A stretch of 64,000 nt of DNA from positions 74,492-138,491 of the forward strand of contig NZ_QVMP01000007.1 in NCBI RefSeq assembly GCF_010501095.1, read 5' to 3'. This DNA is from Dysgonomonas sp. 520. Its GTDB lineage: Bacteria > Bacteroidota > Bacteroidia > Bacteroidales > Dysgonomonadaceae. The notes beneath the pieces are model-generated. The model had not been told where the DNA came from. It saw nothing but the letters and a program-made list of their open reading frames with translations, and ran no database searches. Positions 37,001 through 45,740 of this stretch are shown piece after piece (the stretch's first letter is position 1; each line of letters starts with the position of its first letter). The position numbers and the translations under genes were made by a program.

Positions 37001-37855
37001 TTATAATTGTGAATAATTGATAGAGAAGGTATCACCATCGGATATATTTCCTGTTTGAAGTCCTTTTTTCAGCCAACGCATACGTTGTGCCGATGTTCCA
37101 TGATTGAAAGAATCGGGCACAGTATAGCCTTGCGCCTGCATTTGCAAACGGTCGTCTCCAATCTGAGAGGCTGCGTTAATGCCTTCCTCGATGTCGCCAT
37201 CTTCAATAGAACTGAAATTTTTATTATCATGATAAGCCCAAACTCCCGCATAAAAGTCGGCTTGTAATTCAAGTCTGACACTTAGCTTATTACTTTCGGT
37301 TTGACTTAATCTTTGTTGTTGTTGATGCACCTTATCCAACGTGCCTAAAAGATACTGTACATGATGACCAACTTCATGGGCAATGACATACGCATAAGCA
37401 AAATCGCCGCCTGCATTCAGTTGTGTACTCATTTCATCGAAAAAAGAAAGATCGATATATAAAGACTGATCGGCCGAACAATAGAATGGCCCTGTGGCCG
37501 AGGTGGCATTTCCACAGCCAGAACTAACTGAACCTGAATATAATACCAAGCGAGGCTTCACATACTCCATGCCATTTTGTCTGAATATTTCTGTCCAGAC
37601 GTCTTCTGTTCCGGCCAGAATAGTTTTTGCAAAAGTTGCATATTCCTCTTCTTGTGCGGTGGGTACATAATTTTCATCGGTGGTTACATTATCTGTTGCC
37701 TGCTGAGTAAAGAATTCTACAGGATTACCACCTAATAACCAAATAATTAATCCTGCAACAATAGTGCCTCCAAGTCCTAAAGATACCTTGCCGGCCGACC
37801 TTCTACCGCGTCGGTCATCAACATTGTCACTTTCTCTTCTTCCGTCAAGCCTCAT
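37001..37855 (-). CDS. Neutral zinc metallopeptidase, YpfJ family
   Basis: 284 aa from the preferred ATG (MRLDGRRESDNVDDRRGRR). A cytoplasmic basic N-terminus leads into one membrane helix (GGTIVAGLIIWLLGG), leaving the domain outside. The zinc motif is AYVIAHEVGHHVQ, with HEVGH at about residues 158-162, and ELQADFYAGVWAYH gives the third ligand region. YpfJ-type proteins are putative envelope metalloproteases of unknown substrate. An upstream in-frame start adds 21 hydrophobic residues and is less likely, as family members start with the MRxxGRR-type motif. Confidence 0.88.
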   Translation of the reverse strand: MRLDGRRESDNVDDRRGRRSAGKVSLGLGGTIVAGLIIWLLGGNPVEFFTQQATDNVTTDENYVPTAQEEEYATFAKTILAGTEDVWTEIFRQNGMEYVKPRLVLYSGSVSSGCGNATSATGPFYCSADQSLYIDLSFFDEMSTQLNAGGDFAYAYVIAHEVGHHVQYLLGTLDKVHQQQQRLSQTESNKLSVRLELQADFYAGVWAYHDNKNFSSIEDGDIEEGINAASQIGDDRLQMQAQGYTVPDSFNHGTSAQRMRWLKKGLQTGNISDGDTFSINYSQL

Positions 37856-37931
37856 ATTACTGTCTTTTTTATTTTTTACGTAACTATGTGTGTAATAAAA
37901 AACAAATAAAAATATCAATTGTTTTTATCGC

Positions 37932-39761
37932 TCACACATTCTGTACTTCTTTCATCACTCTTAATAAATTTCCTCCCCAAATTTTGGAAATCTCATCTTC
38001 CGTGTAGCCTCTTTCTATAAGTTTTACGGTTATATTTATCAGGTCGTTAGCACTTTCACATCCAATTACGCCACCACCTCCGTCAAAATCGGAACCGATG
38101 CCAACATGGTCTATACCAGCAATTTTCACTATATGGTCTATGTGATTGATTACATCGTCAAGATTTGCTTTTTTGCGGTCTTTATTTGTAAACATATTCA
38201 CCAAACAAACCTGAACCACTCCACCGTTTTTTGCTATACCTTTCAACTGGCGATCTGTCAGATTACGGTCGTGGTCGCACAATGCCCTCGCCGAAGAATG
38301 TGAAGCAATAATCGGTTTGGACGATAATTCAATCACATCCCAAAACGTGCTTTCTCCGGCATGAGAAACATCTATCATCATACCTATTCGGTTCATTTCC
38401 TTTATCACTTCCTTACCAAAAGGACTCAATCCGCCCCACTCTTTTTTTGTTCGGCTCGATGTGTCGCATATATCATTGTCCGTCGTATGGCACAGCGTCA
38501 TATAAGTAACACCTTTGTCTCTGAAGCGTTTCAGGTTATTTATATCTTTGCCTATACCATAACCGTTTTCTATTCCTACGAATATTGCCTTTTTACCTTC
38601 ATCTTTCAGTCTGATAATATCCTGAGGAGTGGCAGCAATACCGCATATATTTTCGTTCATCTTAACTTGCTTCAAGATGCCATTAATCAACCCGTCAACC
38701 TTTCTCACAGCCGCTTCCGAAGATACTTTATCCCTGTTTCCTTGCCTGATGTAAGCAGCCATATAAACACCATCCAACATCCCTTCCTGCATTTTCGGGA
38801 GGTTTACCTGATTGCTGTCACGCCGGGCTATATTAAAATTCTTCCAATTGAAACACAAAGGCGTATCGGTGTGTGAATCAACAGATAAGATTCGTGTGTG
38901 CATTTCCTTTGCCTGACGATAAACATCAGCTTCTGTCACAAAAAAATTGAAAATCCGAAGCATATCTTTATTGCCCTCCACAGCCATTGCTTCGGGATGC
39001 CATTGTATCGCTAAAATAGATCTATTGGGATAAGACTCTATGGCTTCTATCACTCCATCGGAAGACACAGCGGTAACCTTGAACCCCGGAGCAATATCTT
39101 TCACCGCTTGATGATGGAACGTATTAACCTGAAACTCTCCCGATCTGCCTAAAACTTCCGCTAATTTAGAACTGTCTGCAACTATCACCGAATGTGTTGC
39201 TTCCGAGCGTGCTTCAGTTTGCTTATGAACTATCTCGGTTTTCATTTGCGAAGGTATATCCTGATACAGTGTTCCTCCGAAAGCCACATTTATCAACTGT
39301 TCGCCACGACAAATGCCAAGTATCGGAACATTTCGGTTAGAGGCAAGGCGAAGCAATTTCAATTCATAATCGTCTCGCAATGAATCCAAATCAAGGACAT
39401 TTGCCATTGGTTTTTCCTTGTAAAAAGAGGGATGCACATCTCCTCCACCGGTGAGTATCAGTCCGTCCAGCATTTTCACAACCTCCAGCATACTTTCCGT
39501 ATCAGTCGTAACCGGCACGATGATTGGTATTCCGCCAGCTTTTATTACAGCTTCGGTATATGCGCCCGAAAGACGGCTTGCGCCTCTGCTATTGCTTGCT
39601 GACAAACCGATCAGGGGTTTTATTTTTGTTACAGATTGAGAAGCAGAAATAGCATCAACCTGTTTGTATACATCTTTCAGATTGTATTTACCTTGAGCAT
39701 TAAGACTATATATTCCGATTAGACTTAATATGCAGGTAAAAAATATTTTCTTCATCTTCAT
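37932..39761 (-). CDS. Fusion of peptidase C26 (gamma-glutamyl hydrolase-like) and membrane dipeptidase M19
   Basis: 609 aa with a signal peptide (MKMKKIFFTCILSLIGIYSL, cleaved near NAQ). Residues about 40-275 form a class I amidotransferase-like C26 domain with the nucleophile Cys in ILGICRGEQL and His in IQWHPEAM, as in PuuD-type gamma-glutamyl hydrolases. Residues about 290-605 form an M19 renal-dipeptidase-like zinc domain: SVDSHTDTPL, GIENGYGI, MIDVSHAGE, ASHSSARAL and GIGSDFDGGGG. Both active sites look intact. Together they could release glutamate from a gamma-glutamyl tripeptide and then split the remaining dipeptide, e.g. glutathione breakdown in the periplasm. That pathway is inference. 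Confidence 0.88.
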   Translation of the reverse strand: MKMKKIFFTCILSLIGIYSLNAQGKYNLKDVYKQVDAISASQSVTKIKPLIGLSASNSRGASRLSGAYTEAVIKAGGIPIIVPVTTDTESMLEVVKMLDGLILTGGGDVHPSFYKEKPMANVLDLDSLRDDYELKLLRLASNRNVPILGICRGEQLINVAFGGTLYQDIPSQMKTEIVHKQTEARSEATHSVIVADSSKLAEVLGRSGEFQVNTFHHQAVKDIAPGFKVTAVSSDGVIEAIESYPNRSILAIQWHPEAMAVEGNKDMLRIFNFFVTEADVYRQAKEMHTRILSVDSHTDTPLCFNWKNFNIARRDSNQVNLPKMQEGMLDGVYMAAYIRQGNRDKVSSEAAVRKVDGLINGILKQVKMNENICGIAATPQDIIRLKDEGKKAIFVGIENGYGIGKDINNLKRFRDKGVTYMTLCHTTDNDICDTSSRTKKEWGGLSPFGKEVIKEMNRIGMMIDVSHAGESTFWDVIELSSKPIIASHSSARALCDHDRNLTDRQLKGIAKNGGVVQVCLVNMFTNKDRKKANLDDVINHIDHIVKIAGIDHVGIGSDFDGGGGVIGCESANDLINITVKLIERGYTEDEISKIWGGNLLRVMKEVQNV

Positions 39762-39762
39762 T

Positions 39763-40125
39763 TCATTTAGTAACTAACATCCCCAGCCATACGGCAACAA
39801 CACCTATGAGGCAGCTCGCCGCAACATACAACAAAGCTAAAAAGATATGATCGGTTTGCATTAAATCCATTGTTTCACGGGCAAAAGTGGAAAAAGTTGT
39901 AAATCCTCCACAAAAACCAACAACTAACAAATACCTCATATTATGATTGTCTATCTGTATCAGGTTCACCAACATTCCGATACAAAAACATCCGACAATA
40001 TTTATCAGAAATGTGGCTAAAGGAAAAGACCAGAAATAATATTTATGCGTCAATTCTGTTGCCAGAAAACGTAAAATACTTCCTACTCCACCTCCCAGTC
40101 CGACTAGTAAAATATTTTTAAGCAT
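39763..40125 (-). CDS. crcB: Fluoride channel CrcB/Fluc
   Basis: 120 aa with four membrane helices. LLVGLGGGVGSILRF is the conserved N-terminus and GFCGGFTTFSTF the pore signature. It acts as a dual-topology dimer exporting fluoride. An in-frame start at 40170 would add 15 residues, but the ATG at 40123-40125 (MLKNILL) fits the family. It follows the 1411-aa gene by 55 bp. No fluoride riboswitch is visible in that gap. Confidence 0.92.
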   Translation of the reverse strand: MLKNILLVGLGGGVGSILRFLATELTHKYYFWSFPLATFLINIVGCFCIGMLVNLIQIDNHNMRYLLVVGFCGGFTTFSTFARETMDLMQTDHIFLALLYVAASCLIGVVAVWLGMLVTK

Positions 40126-40149
40126 TTGATTCGTATTGATTGTAAGCAC

Positions 40150-40175
40150 TTCGGGTGGAGTAAACCCCACCCGAA
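40150..40175. other. Hairpin between the activase gene and crcB
   Basis: 9-bp arms TTCGGGTGG / CCACCCGAA with an 8-nt loop lie 5 bp past the activase stop. On the - strand no T-run follows, so it may stabilise or partly terminate the transcript. Confidence 0.5.
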
Positions 40176-40180
40176 AATAT

Positions 40181-43100
40181 TTATTGCTGATTATTTATCA
40201 TCAGGTGCAATCGGTTAAGTATATTCACATCGCTCACACCACTATCGAAATCAAGGGAAAGAAGATTCATTTGCGGATAAAGCTCCTTAATTTTCTTCTC
40301 CACACCTTTCGATATTATATGGTTTGCAATGCAACCGAATGGCTGCAACGAAATCACATTATTCACTCCCTGATGAGAATACGAAACAACTTCGGCAGGC
40401 AACAGCCACCCCTCACCAAACTGAGCAGAAAGAGAAACTATTCCGTCAGCATTCTTCGCTTCGTGGAAGACATCAGGCAATGGAGTGAAATATTTAAACG
40501 CTGATGCAGCGGCGTTCATTGCATTCACTTTCTTGTAAACTAACTTATAAAGCCACTTCATGACGAAATCGGGCATAACCGATTTTTCAATATTGTTGTT
40601 CTTCTTCACCTGTGTATTCACAAAGGTTTGCAAGAAAAAGTTGCTGATCATCGGAGGATACACCTCTACCCTATTCTTAATTAACCAGTTAACAACATCT
40701 CTATTGGCAAATGAATGGAATTTCAAGAATATCTCCCCAACAATGCCAACCTTCAGAAAGTTGTTCGCATCGTTCATTATCTTGTTAAAATCTTGCGCAG
40801 CTTTCGATATCAAAGACAAAAATCCCTTCGCATTGTTTTTTTCTATCAGTTGGATTCCCGCTTCCAGATAATATTCCTGCAATTTCAGGGCATCATCTTT
40901 ATTTTTTTCCCGTACCACAGCCGCATGATAGAATTGTGAAAGGCAATCGCCAAACAATATGGCATTCAGCGTAACGTGGATTATCTTCAACCAATCTATC
41001 TTAAAGCCTTCCTGCTCATTACTCAACCCTCCTACCGCCAAAACCACAACAGGAACATTCTCAAATCCGGCTTCAATCAATCCGCTCTTAATCAGTGACA
41101 CATAGTTCGTTGCACGACATTGACCTCCGGTCTGAGTGATAGCAACCGCCGTATTCTCCGGATCGTACTTGCCCGATTGCAATGCCTTGATAACGTCACC
41201 CACAATGAGCGTGGCAGGATAACAAACCTCATTATTTGCATATTTTAGTCCATTATCGGCAGAAACAGAGTCACTTTTCGGCAGATTATCGAGGTCATAT
41301 CCACTCAATTTCATGATTGCGGGGATAAACGGAGACAAATAGTCGGTAAAAAACGGAGCGATAATTTTACGTTTCGCCTTGTCTTCCTTGCGGTACATCT
41401 TCGTGGTAACGAATGGTTTAATGTCTCCCGACATCGAGCTATTGTATTTCAAACTCTCGATAAGCGAACGCACACGCAATTTAATTGATCCGATGTTACT
41501 TACATCGTCCAGTTTCAATATCGTATGCGATTTGTTATGCCTTTTCAGTATGGCTCCCACTTCTTCCAGCAGAAACGTATCGGGACCACAACCAAATGAG
41601 GTCATGTGCATCATGTGCACATTCGGACCTTGTTCGGCAACCCATTTGGCAGCCTTGGTAATGCGGTTGACATAAGCCCACTGCGATACCATGTGGGTTT
41701 CGTTATGTACGGTTATGGCGTCTTCATTTCGGACAATGTCTTCCGTTATCACATTCACACCTAAATCGGCAATCATATCGGCTAATTTGTGCTGAACTAG
41801 CGGATCGGTATGGTATGGACGGCCTGCCAACAATATGGTCAGTTTTTTGTCATCCATGCTTTTTCTGTAAAGCGATTGATTCATTTCTTTCACTTCACTT
41901 TCATAGTTATCAAGAGCTTTCAATCCGGCAATAACAGCCTTTTCCGCTTCTTTGGCAGATATTCCTAAAGTTCTCAGATAATCGACGCAATTTTTCTTTA
42001 AAAGTTTTTCGTCTTTGAATGTGATGGATGGCGAATCAACGGGTATGCGGTTGTTCGTCATTGGGTCGATGGCACTTTTCACCACATCCGAATAACCCGA
42101 AACAATGGGGCAATTGTAGCTGTTCACAGCTTGCTTGTTTTCTTGCCTTTCGAATATTACGTAAGGGAAAAATATTCTGTCAACTTTTTTCTCTATCAGG
42201 TCGTAGATATGGCTATGCACCAACTTGGCAGGAAAACAGATATTATCTGCCATAACCGAATGTACTCCCTGTTCGTATTTCTTGAAAGTAGACGATTCGG
42301 ACAAATACGTTTGCATACCACATTCGTTGAACATAGCGTTCCAAAACGGATATTCTTCGTACATATCCAACACACGGGGAATTCCGATCACAGGCTTACC
42401 GGTGTCTCCCTCAAGCTGTGGACGGTTGAATATCTTATCGTATTTCTGATTATAGATATTCACACCTTTTTCCTGTGCAGCACCACCATTCGAAAATATT
42501 TTCTCACACTTATTTCCGGAGAAATAAACGTTCTTGTTTTCAAACGTATATTTATTTACCAGACAAACATTCTCACATCCCCTGCAATGTAATGGTTTGG
42601 TGGAATATTGTGCCGATTGCAACATACTATCGAGCGAAGCCGGTTCTGTTTCTGTCACCGCATTTTTAGCAAACAGAGCACAACCGTATGCACCCATCAG
42701 TTCGGGCAAATTGCTGCGGTGAACCTTGTGTCCGATCAGGTTTTCAAATGCACGGACAACCGAATCGTTGCGCATTGTTCCGCCCTGAACAACAACGTGT
42801 TTGCCCAGTTCATTTGTATTTTTCAGTTTAAGCACCTTATACAAGCAGTTCTTAACCACCGAATAAGACAATCCCGCCGATATATCGGCAACCGTAGCAC
42901 CTTCCCTGAGAAACTGTTTTACTTTGGAGTTCATGAAGACTGTGCAGCGTGTTCCCAAATCGCACGGATATTGTGCTGAACAAGCTATTGTCGCAAAATC
43001 CTGAACCGAATATTGCAGCGATTTGGCAAATGTTTCGATGAACGACCCGCACCCTGACGAGCATGCTTCGTTTATCTCCATACGGTATAATGCACCGTTT

Positions 43101-44416
43101 TCGATAAACATCGCTTTCATATCCTGACCTCCAATGTCCAGAATGAAAGACACTTCGGGATCTAGTTGTTTGGCCGACAAGTAGTGGGCAATAGTCTCAA
43201 TAATACCATAATCGAGACTGAATGCTGCTTTTATCAGGTCTTCACCGTATCCGGTGGAACAGCTTCCTTTTATTTTTATATCAACTCCCTCTTTTTCACA
43301 CTCTTCCCTGAACTTATTTAATCCGGTTTTTACAGCCTGAATAGAGTTCCCTTCGTTGGGAGCGTAATGGGTAAACAGCAATCTTTCCTGATCGTCAATG
43401 ATTGTGATTTTGGTGGTTGTGGAACCCGAATCAATACCCAGATAGGCATATCCCTTATGATCTTTGAGTGATGATGTTTTTATTTGCGACCGTTGCTTTT
43501 CTTCCCGCCATTGGCTCAAGTCGTTTTCATCTTCAAAAATACGGGGCAAACGGTCTGACATCTTAAAATCATCTATTGATGATTTATTTGTCGATAATTT
43601 GTCGATAAAATCCGACAACAAAACCTCGTCGGCATCTGCCCTGTTGGCTAATGCGCTACCCCATGCGGGCAATAAGTTTGAATTTTCGAGAATTATATAA
43701 TCATCCTTTTTCAGATGCAGGTAATTGACAAAAGCATTTCTCAGAGATTTGACGAAGGTTAGTGGCCCGCCGCAAAATAAAATTTTAGGGTTAATGCTGC
43801 AACCATGCGAGAGTGTTACAACAGTCTGAACGGCTATCGCATGAAAAATGGATGCCGATATATCAGCCTTCGATACATTCTTGCTTATCAGGTTCTGAAC
43901 ATCCGTCTTAGAGAACACTCCACAACGTGAAGCAATAGGATAAACATGTTTTGCCTGTTGAGCCAAAGCGTCCATTTCTTCGATACTGCACGCCAACAAG
44001 ATAGACATCTGGTCGATGAAAGCACCCGTTCCTCCGGCACAGTTGCCATTCATTCGCATATCGGGTACGCCTTCCGCCGAAAAATAGATAATTTTGGCAT
44101 CTTCACCACCTATGTCGATAACGGTAGAAATATCAGAGAATTTCTTTTTTATCAATCCTGCCACCGCAACCACTTCCTGTTCGAAAGGAATGGACAACCT
44201 CTCGGTAATTCCCATACCGGCAGATCCTGTGATTGTTAGCTGCATCCGACAATCGCCTGTCTTTTCTTTCAATTGTGTGAATAAGGTTTGAACAGCATCT
44301 AAAATATTAGCGTTGTGCCGCTCATACTTTGAAAAAACAATGTTATCCGATTCGTCAAGAACAATAATTTTGGCTGTGGTTGACCCTACATCTAATCCTA
44401 CTCTGATACTCTTCAT
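40181..44416 (-). CDS. Large acyl-CoA dehydratase activase-type protein (BadF/BcrA/HgdC ATPase repeat plus DUF2229-like)
   Basis: 1411 aa, cytoplasmic. There are two ASKHA ATPase modules: GLDVGSTTAKIIVLD at residues 7-21 with GGEDAKII and CAGGTGAFIDQ, and GIDSGSTTTKITIID near 325-340 with DIGGQDMKA and CSSGCGSFIE. Two [4Fe-4S] Cys regions are therefore likely. The remaining half contains VIGIPRVLDMYEEYPFWNAM, a DUF2229 signature, and cysteine-bearing segments (NEVCYPA, TQTGGQCRATNY) like HgdB/FldC components. Small homologues use ATP to pass an electron to 2-hydroxyacyl-CoA dehydratases. The role of the long form is not established. A -7 box (CAAAAATA on the + strand, 44464-44471) lies upstream. 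Confidence 0.85.
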   Translation of the reverse strand: MKSIRVGLDVGSTTAKIIVLDESDNIVFSKYERHNANILDAVQTLFTQLKEKTGDCRMQLTITGSAGMGITERLSIPFEQEVVAVAGLIKKKFSDISTVIDIGGEDAKIIYFSAEGVPDMRMNGNCAGGTGAFIDQMSILLACSIEEMDALAQQAKHVYPIASRCGVFSKTDVQNLISKNVSKADISASIFHAIAVQTVVTLSHGCSINPKILFCGGPLTFVKSLRNAFVNYLHLKKDDYIILENSNLLPAWGSALANRADADEVLLSDFIDKLSTNKSSIDDFKMSDRLPRIFEDENDLSQWREEKQRSQIKTSSLKDHKGYAYLGIDSGSTTTKITIIDDQERLLFTHYAPNEGNSIQAVKTGLNKFREECEKEGVDIKIKGSCSTGYGEDLIKAAFSLDYGIIETIAHYLSAKQLDPEVSFILDIGGQDMKAMFIENGALYRMEINEACSSGCGSFIETFAKSLQYSVQDFATIACSAQYPCDLGTRCTVFMNSKVKQFLREGATVADISAGLSYSVVKNCLYKVLKLKNTNELGKHVVVQGGTMRNDSVVRAFENLIGHKVHRSNLPELMGAYGCALFAKNAVTETEPASLDSMLQSAQYSTKPLHCRGCENVCLVNKYTFENKNVYFSGNKCEKIFSNGGAAQEKGVNIYNQKYDKIFNRPQLEGDTGKPVIGIPRVLDMYEEYPFWNAMFNECGMQTYLSESSTFKKYEQGVHSVMADNICFPAKLVHSHIYDLIEKKVDRIFFPYVIFERQENKQAVNSYNCPIVSGYSDVVKSAIDPMTNNRIPVDSPSITFKDEKLLKKNCVDYLRTLGISAKEAEKAVIAGLKALDNYESEVKEMNQSLYRKSMDDKKLTILLAGRPYHTDPLVQHKLADMIADLGVNVITEDIVRNEDAITVHNETHMVSQWAYVNRITKAAKWVAEQGPNVHMMHMTSFGCGPDTFLLEEVGAILKRHNKSHTILKLDDVSNIGSIKLRVRSLIESLKYNSSMSGDIKPFVTTKMYRKEDKAKRKIIAPFFTDYLSPFIPAIMKLSGYDLDNLPKSDSVSADNGLKYANNEVCYPATLIVGDVIKALQSGKYDPENTAVAITQTGGQCRATNYVSLIKSGLIEAGFENVPVVVLAVGGLSNEQEGFKIDWLKIIHVTLNAILFGDCLSQFYHAAVVREKNKDDALKLQEYYLEAGIQLIEKNNAKGFLSLISKAAQDFNKIMNDANNFLKVGIVGEIFLKFHSFANRDVVNWLIKNRVEVYPPMISNFFLQTFVNTQVKKNNNIEKSVMPDFVMKWLYKLVYKKVNAMNAAASAFKYFTPLPDVFHEAKNADGIVSLSAQFGEGWLLPAEVVSYSHQGVNNVISLQPFGCIANHIISKGVEKKIKELYPQMNLLSLDFDSGVSDVNILNRLHLMINNQQ

Positions 44417-44463
44417 AATTAAAAACCACCACTTAAAATGGCGTTACGAAATTTTTTAGCCTA

Positions 44464-44471
44464 CAAAAATA
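44464..44471 (-). promoter_or_regulatory. -7 box for the activase gene
   Basis: TATTTTTG on the - strand fits TAnnTTTG, about 48 bp before the start codon. The gap 44417-44679 holds no gene; it also contains the hairpin ACCACAATA / TATTGTGGT (44527-44555). Confidence 0.45.
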
Positions 44472-44526
44472 CTACAATTTAATTTAACATTATTCATCGC
44501 AGGTGTTAAATCAAAAAGGCAAAATC

Positions 44527-44555
44527 ACCACAATACAGTTTCACCCTATTGTGGT
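44527..44555. other. 9-bp stem hairpin in the tdk-activase gap
   Basis: ACCACAATA (44527-44535) pairs with TATTGTGGT (44547-44555). It has no T-run on either strand. It lies downstream of the tdk stop and may end or protect that transcript. Confidence 0.45.
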
Positions 44556-44679
44556 ATTACAACAAATGTAAAGTAAACAAAATATTAAAATTATTGTTTA
44601 AAATGTTTATTAAATAATATTAGTCTATTTTCACAATATGGATATACTATTAATATAGCACTTTATTTCAATACGATAT

Positions 44680-45270
44680 CTATTCTCTTATTTCGCTATG
44701 CTTTTGGCAATAGCACCCCCTACACAAGGGTTGATATTCCTGTAATTCGCCCAGCATCACTTGTTTATTGTTTTCTACCAACCGATCCGAATAATTGGCT
44801 AACCTGCCACAATTGACACATATAGCATGTACTTTTAGCACATCGTCGGCTATTGCACACAAACCGGGCATCGGCCCGAAAGGATTACGTTTGAAGTCCA
44901 TATCCAACCCCGCAACAATAACACGTATGCCCAAATCAGCCAACTGTTGGCAAACGTCAACCAATCCCATATCAAAAAACTGAGCCTCATCAATTCCCAC
45001 AACTTCTATGTTCGACGATAGTAGCAGAATGTTGCTCGAATGTTCTACGACTGTCGATGCTATGGAGTTTTTGTCATGAGAAACGACTTCATTTTCCGAA
45101 TAACGGACATCAATTCCGGGCTTGAAGATTTCAACCTCCTGTTTGGCTATTTTAGCACGTTTCAATCTGCGAAGCAATTCTTCCGTTTTTCCGGAAAACA
45201 TTGAACCGCAAACAACTTCAATGCTACCTCTCTTTTGTGTTTCGTTTATTTTATTTTCAGAATATATCAT
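44680..45270 (-). CDS. tdk: Thymidine kinase
   Basis: 196 aa of the TK1-like class. The P-loop is [12 protein letters not shown], the nucleotide/Mg site GIDEAQFF with catalytic Glu, and the zinc Cys pairs are CVNCGRL and CRGCYC. It phosphorylates thymidine for salvage. The first codons ([15 protein letters not shown]) vary in the family; the ATG at 45270 is accepted. The leader is AT-rich. Confidence 0.94.
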   Translation of the reverse strand: MIYSENKINETQKRGSIEVVCGSMFSGKTEELLRRLKRAKIAKQEVEIFKPGIDVRYSENEVVSHDKNSIASTVVEHSSNILLLSSNIEVVGIDEAQFFDMGLVDVCQQLADLGIRVIVAGLDMDFKRNPFGPMPGLCAIADDVLKVHAICVNCGRLANYSDRLVENNKQVMLGELQEYQPLCRGCYCQKHSEIRE

Positions 45271-45398
45271 CGTTAATATTTCTATAATTTATGTCGGTCA
45301 CAAATTTAGAAAAAGAAATTTTAGTCAGCAGTCAACAGTCAACAATTAACAGTTAGCATTTTTGTTCTTTGAGGTTTGTAACTTCGGAGTTATTATTT

Positions 45399-45451
45399 TC
45401 CGGATTTTAAATCCGGACAGCAGCTAAACATGGGATTTGCAAATCCCATGT
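45399..45451. repeat. Two extragenic palindromes
   Basis: TCCGGATTT-T-AAATCCGGA (45399-45417) and a 24-bp perfect palindrome (45428-45451) built around GGGATTTGCAAATCCC lie 10 bp apart. They share the GGATTT half-site and resemble REP-type elements. A GTAGGGACG...CGCCCGAA stretch follows (to about 45506). The rest of the gap 45271-45680 shows only AT-rich DNA and a short CAGTCAA tandem near 45326. Confidence 0.7.
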
Positions 45452-45680
45452 GACGACAGCCTCAGGTCTGATCGAAAGTAGGGACGTGAAATTTTACGCC
45501 CGAATATTGAGTTTCTCTCCATATCAGCCCTCCTCACGTTTTTTTTACCAGTTAATTTTATACCCGTTATTATACTATACATAAAAGGTAATTTTTTGAT
45601 GTATAAGTTATTAAAACATTTGCTTTTCGTACAATAATACAATAAGTTATTTTTTTCTTATAGAACTGGTTTTCTGACAC

Positions 45681-45711
45681 TTGTTAAATACATCTTATTT
45701 TCATACTTTTG
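45681..45711 (+). promoter_or_regulatory. Promoter of tkt-rpiB
   Basis: TTG (45681-45683), 20 bp, TACTTTTG (45704-45711). It implies that the ATG at 45741, not the upstream TTG, is the tkt start. Confidence 0.65.
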
Positions 45712-45740
45712 CATGGAAAGAACAGAATATTTTTAAATTT

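Noticed and set aside
40126..40180. Fluoride riboswitch before crcB
   Set aside because: The 55-bp gap has only a simple hairpin, no fluoride-type pseudoknot.
41379..42979. Several + strand frames (98-153 aa) opposite the 1411-aa gene
   Set aside because: Shadows of a continuous, motif-bearing reading frame.
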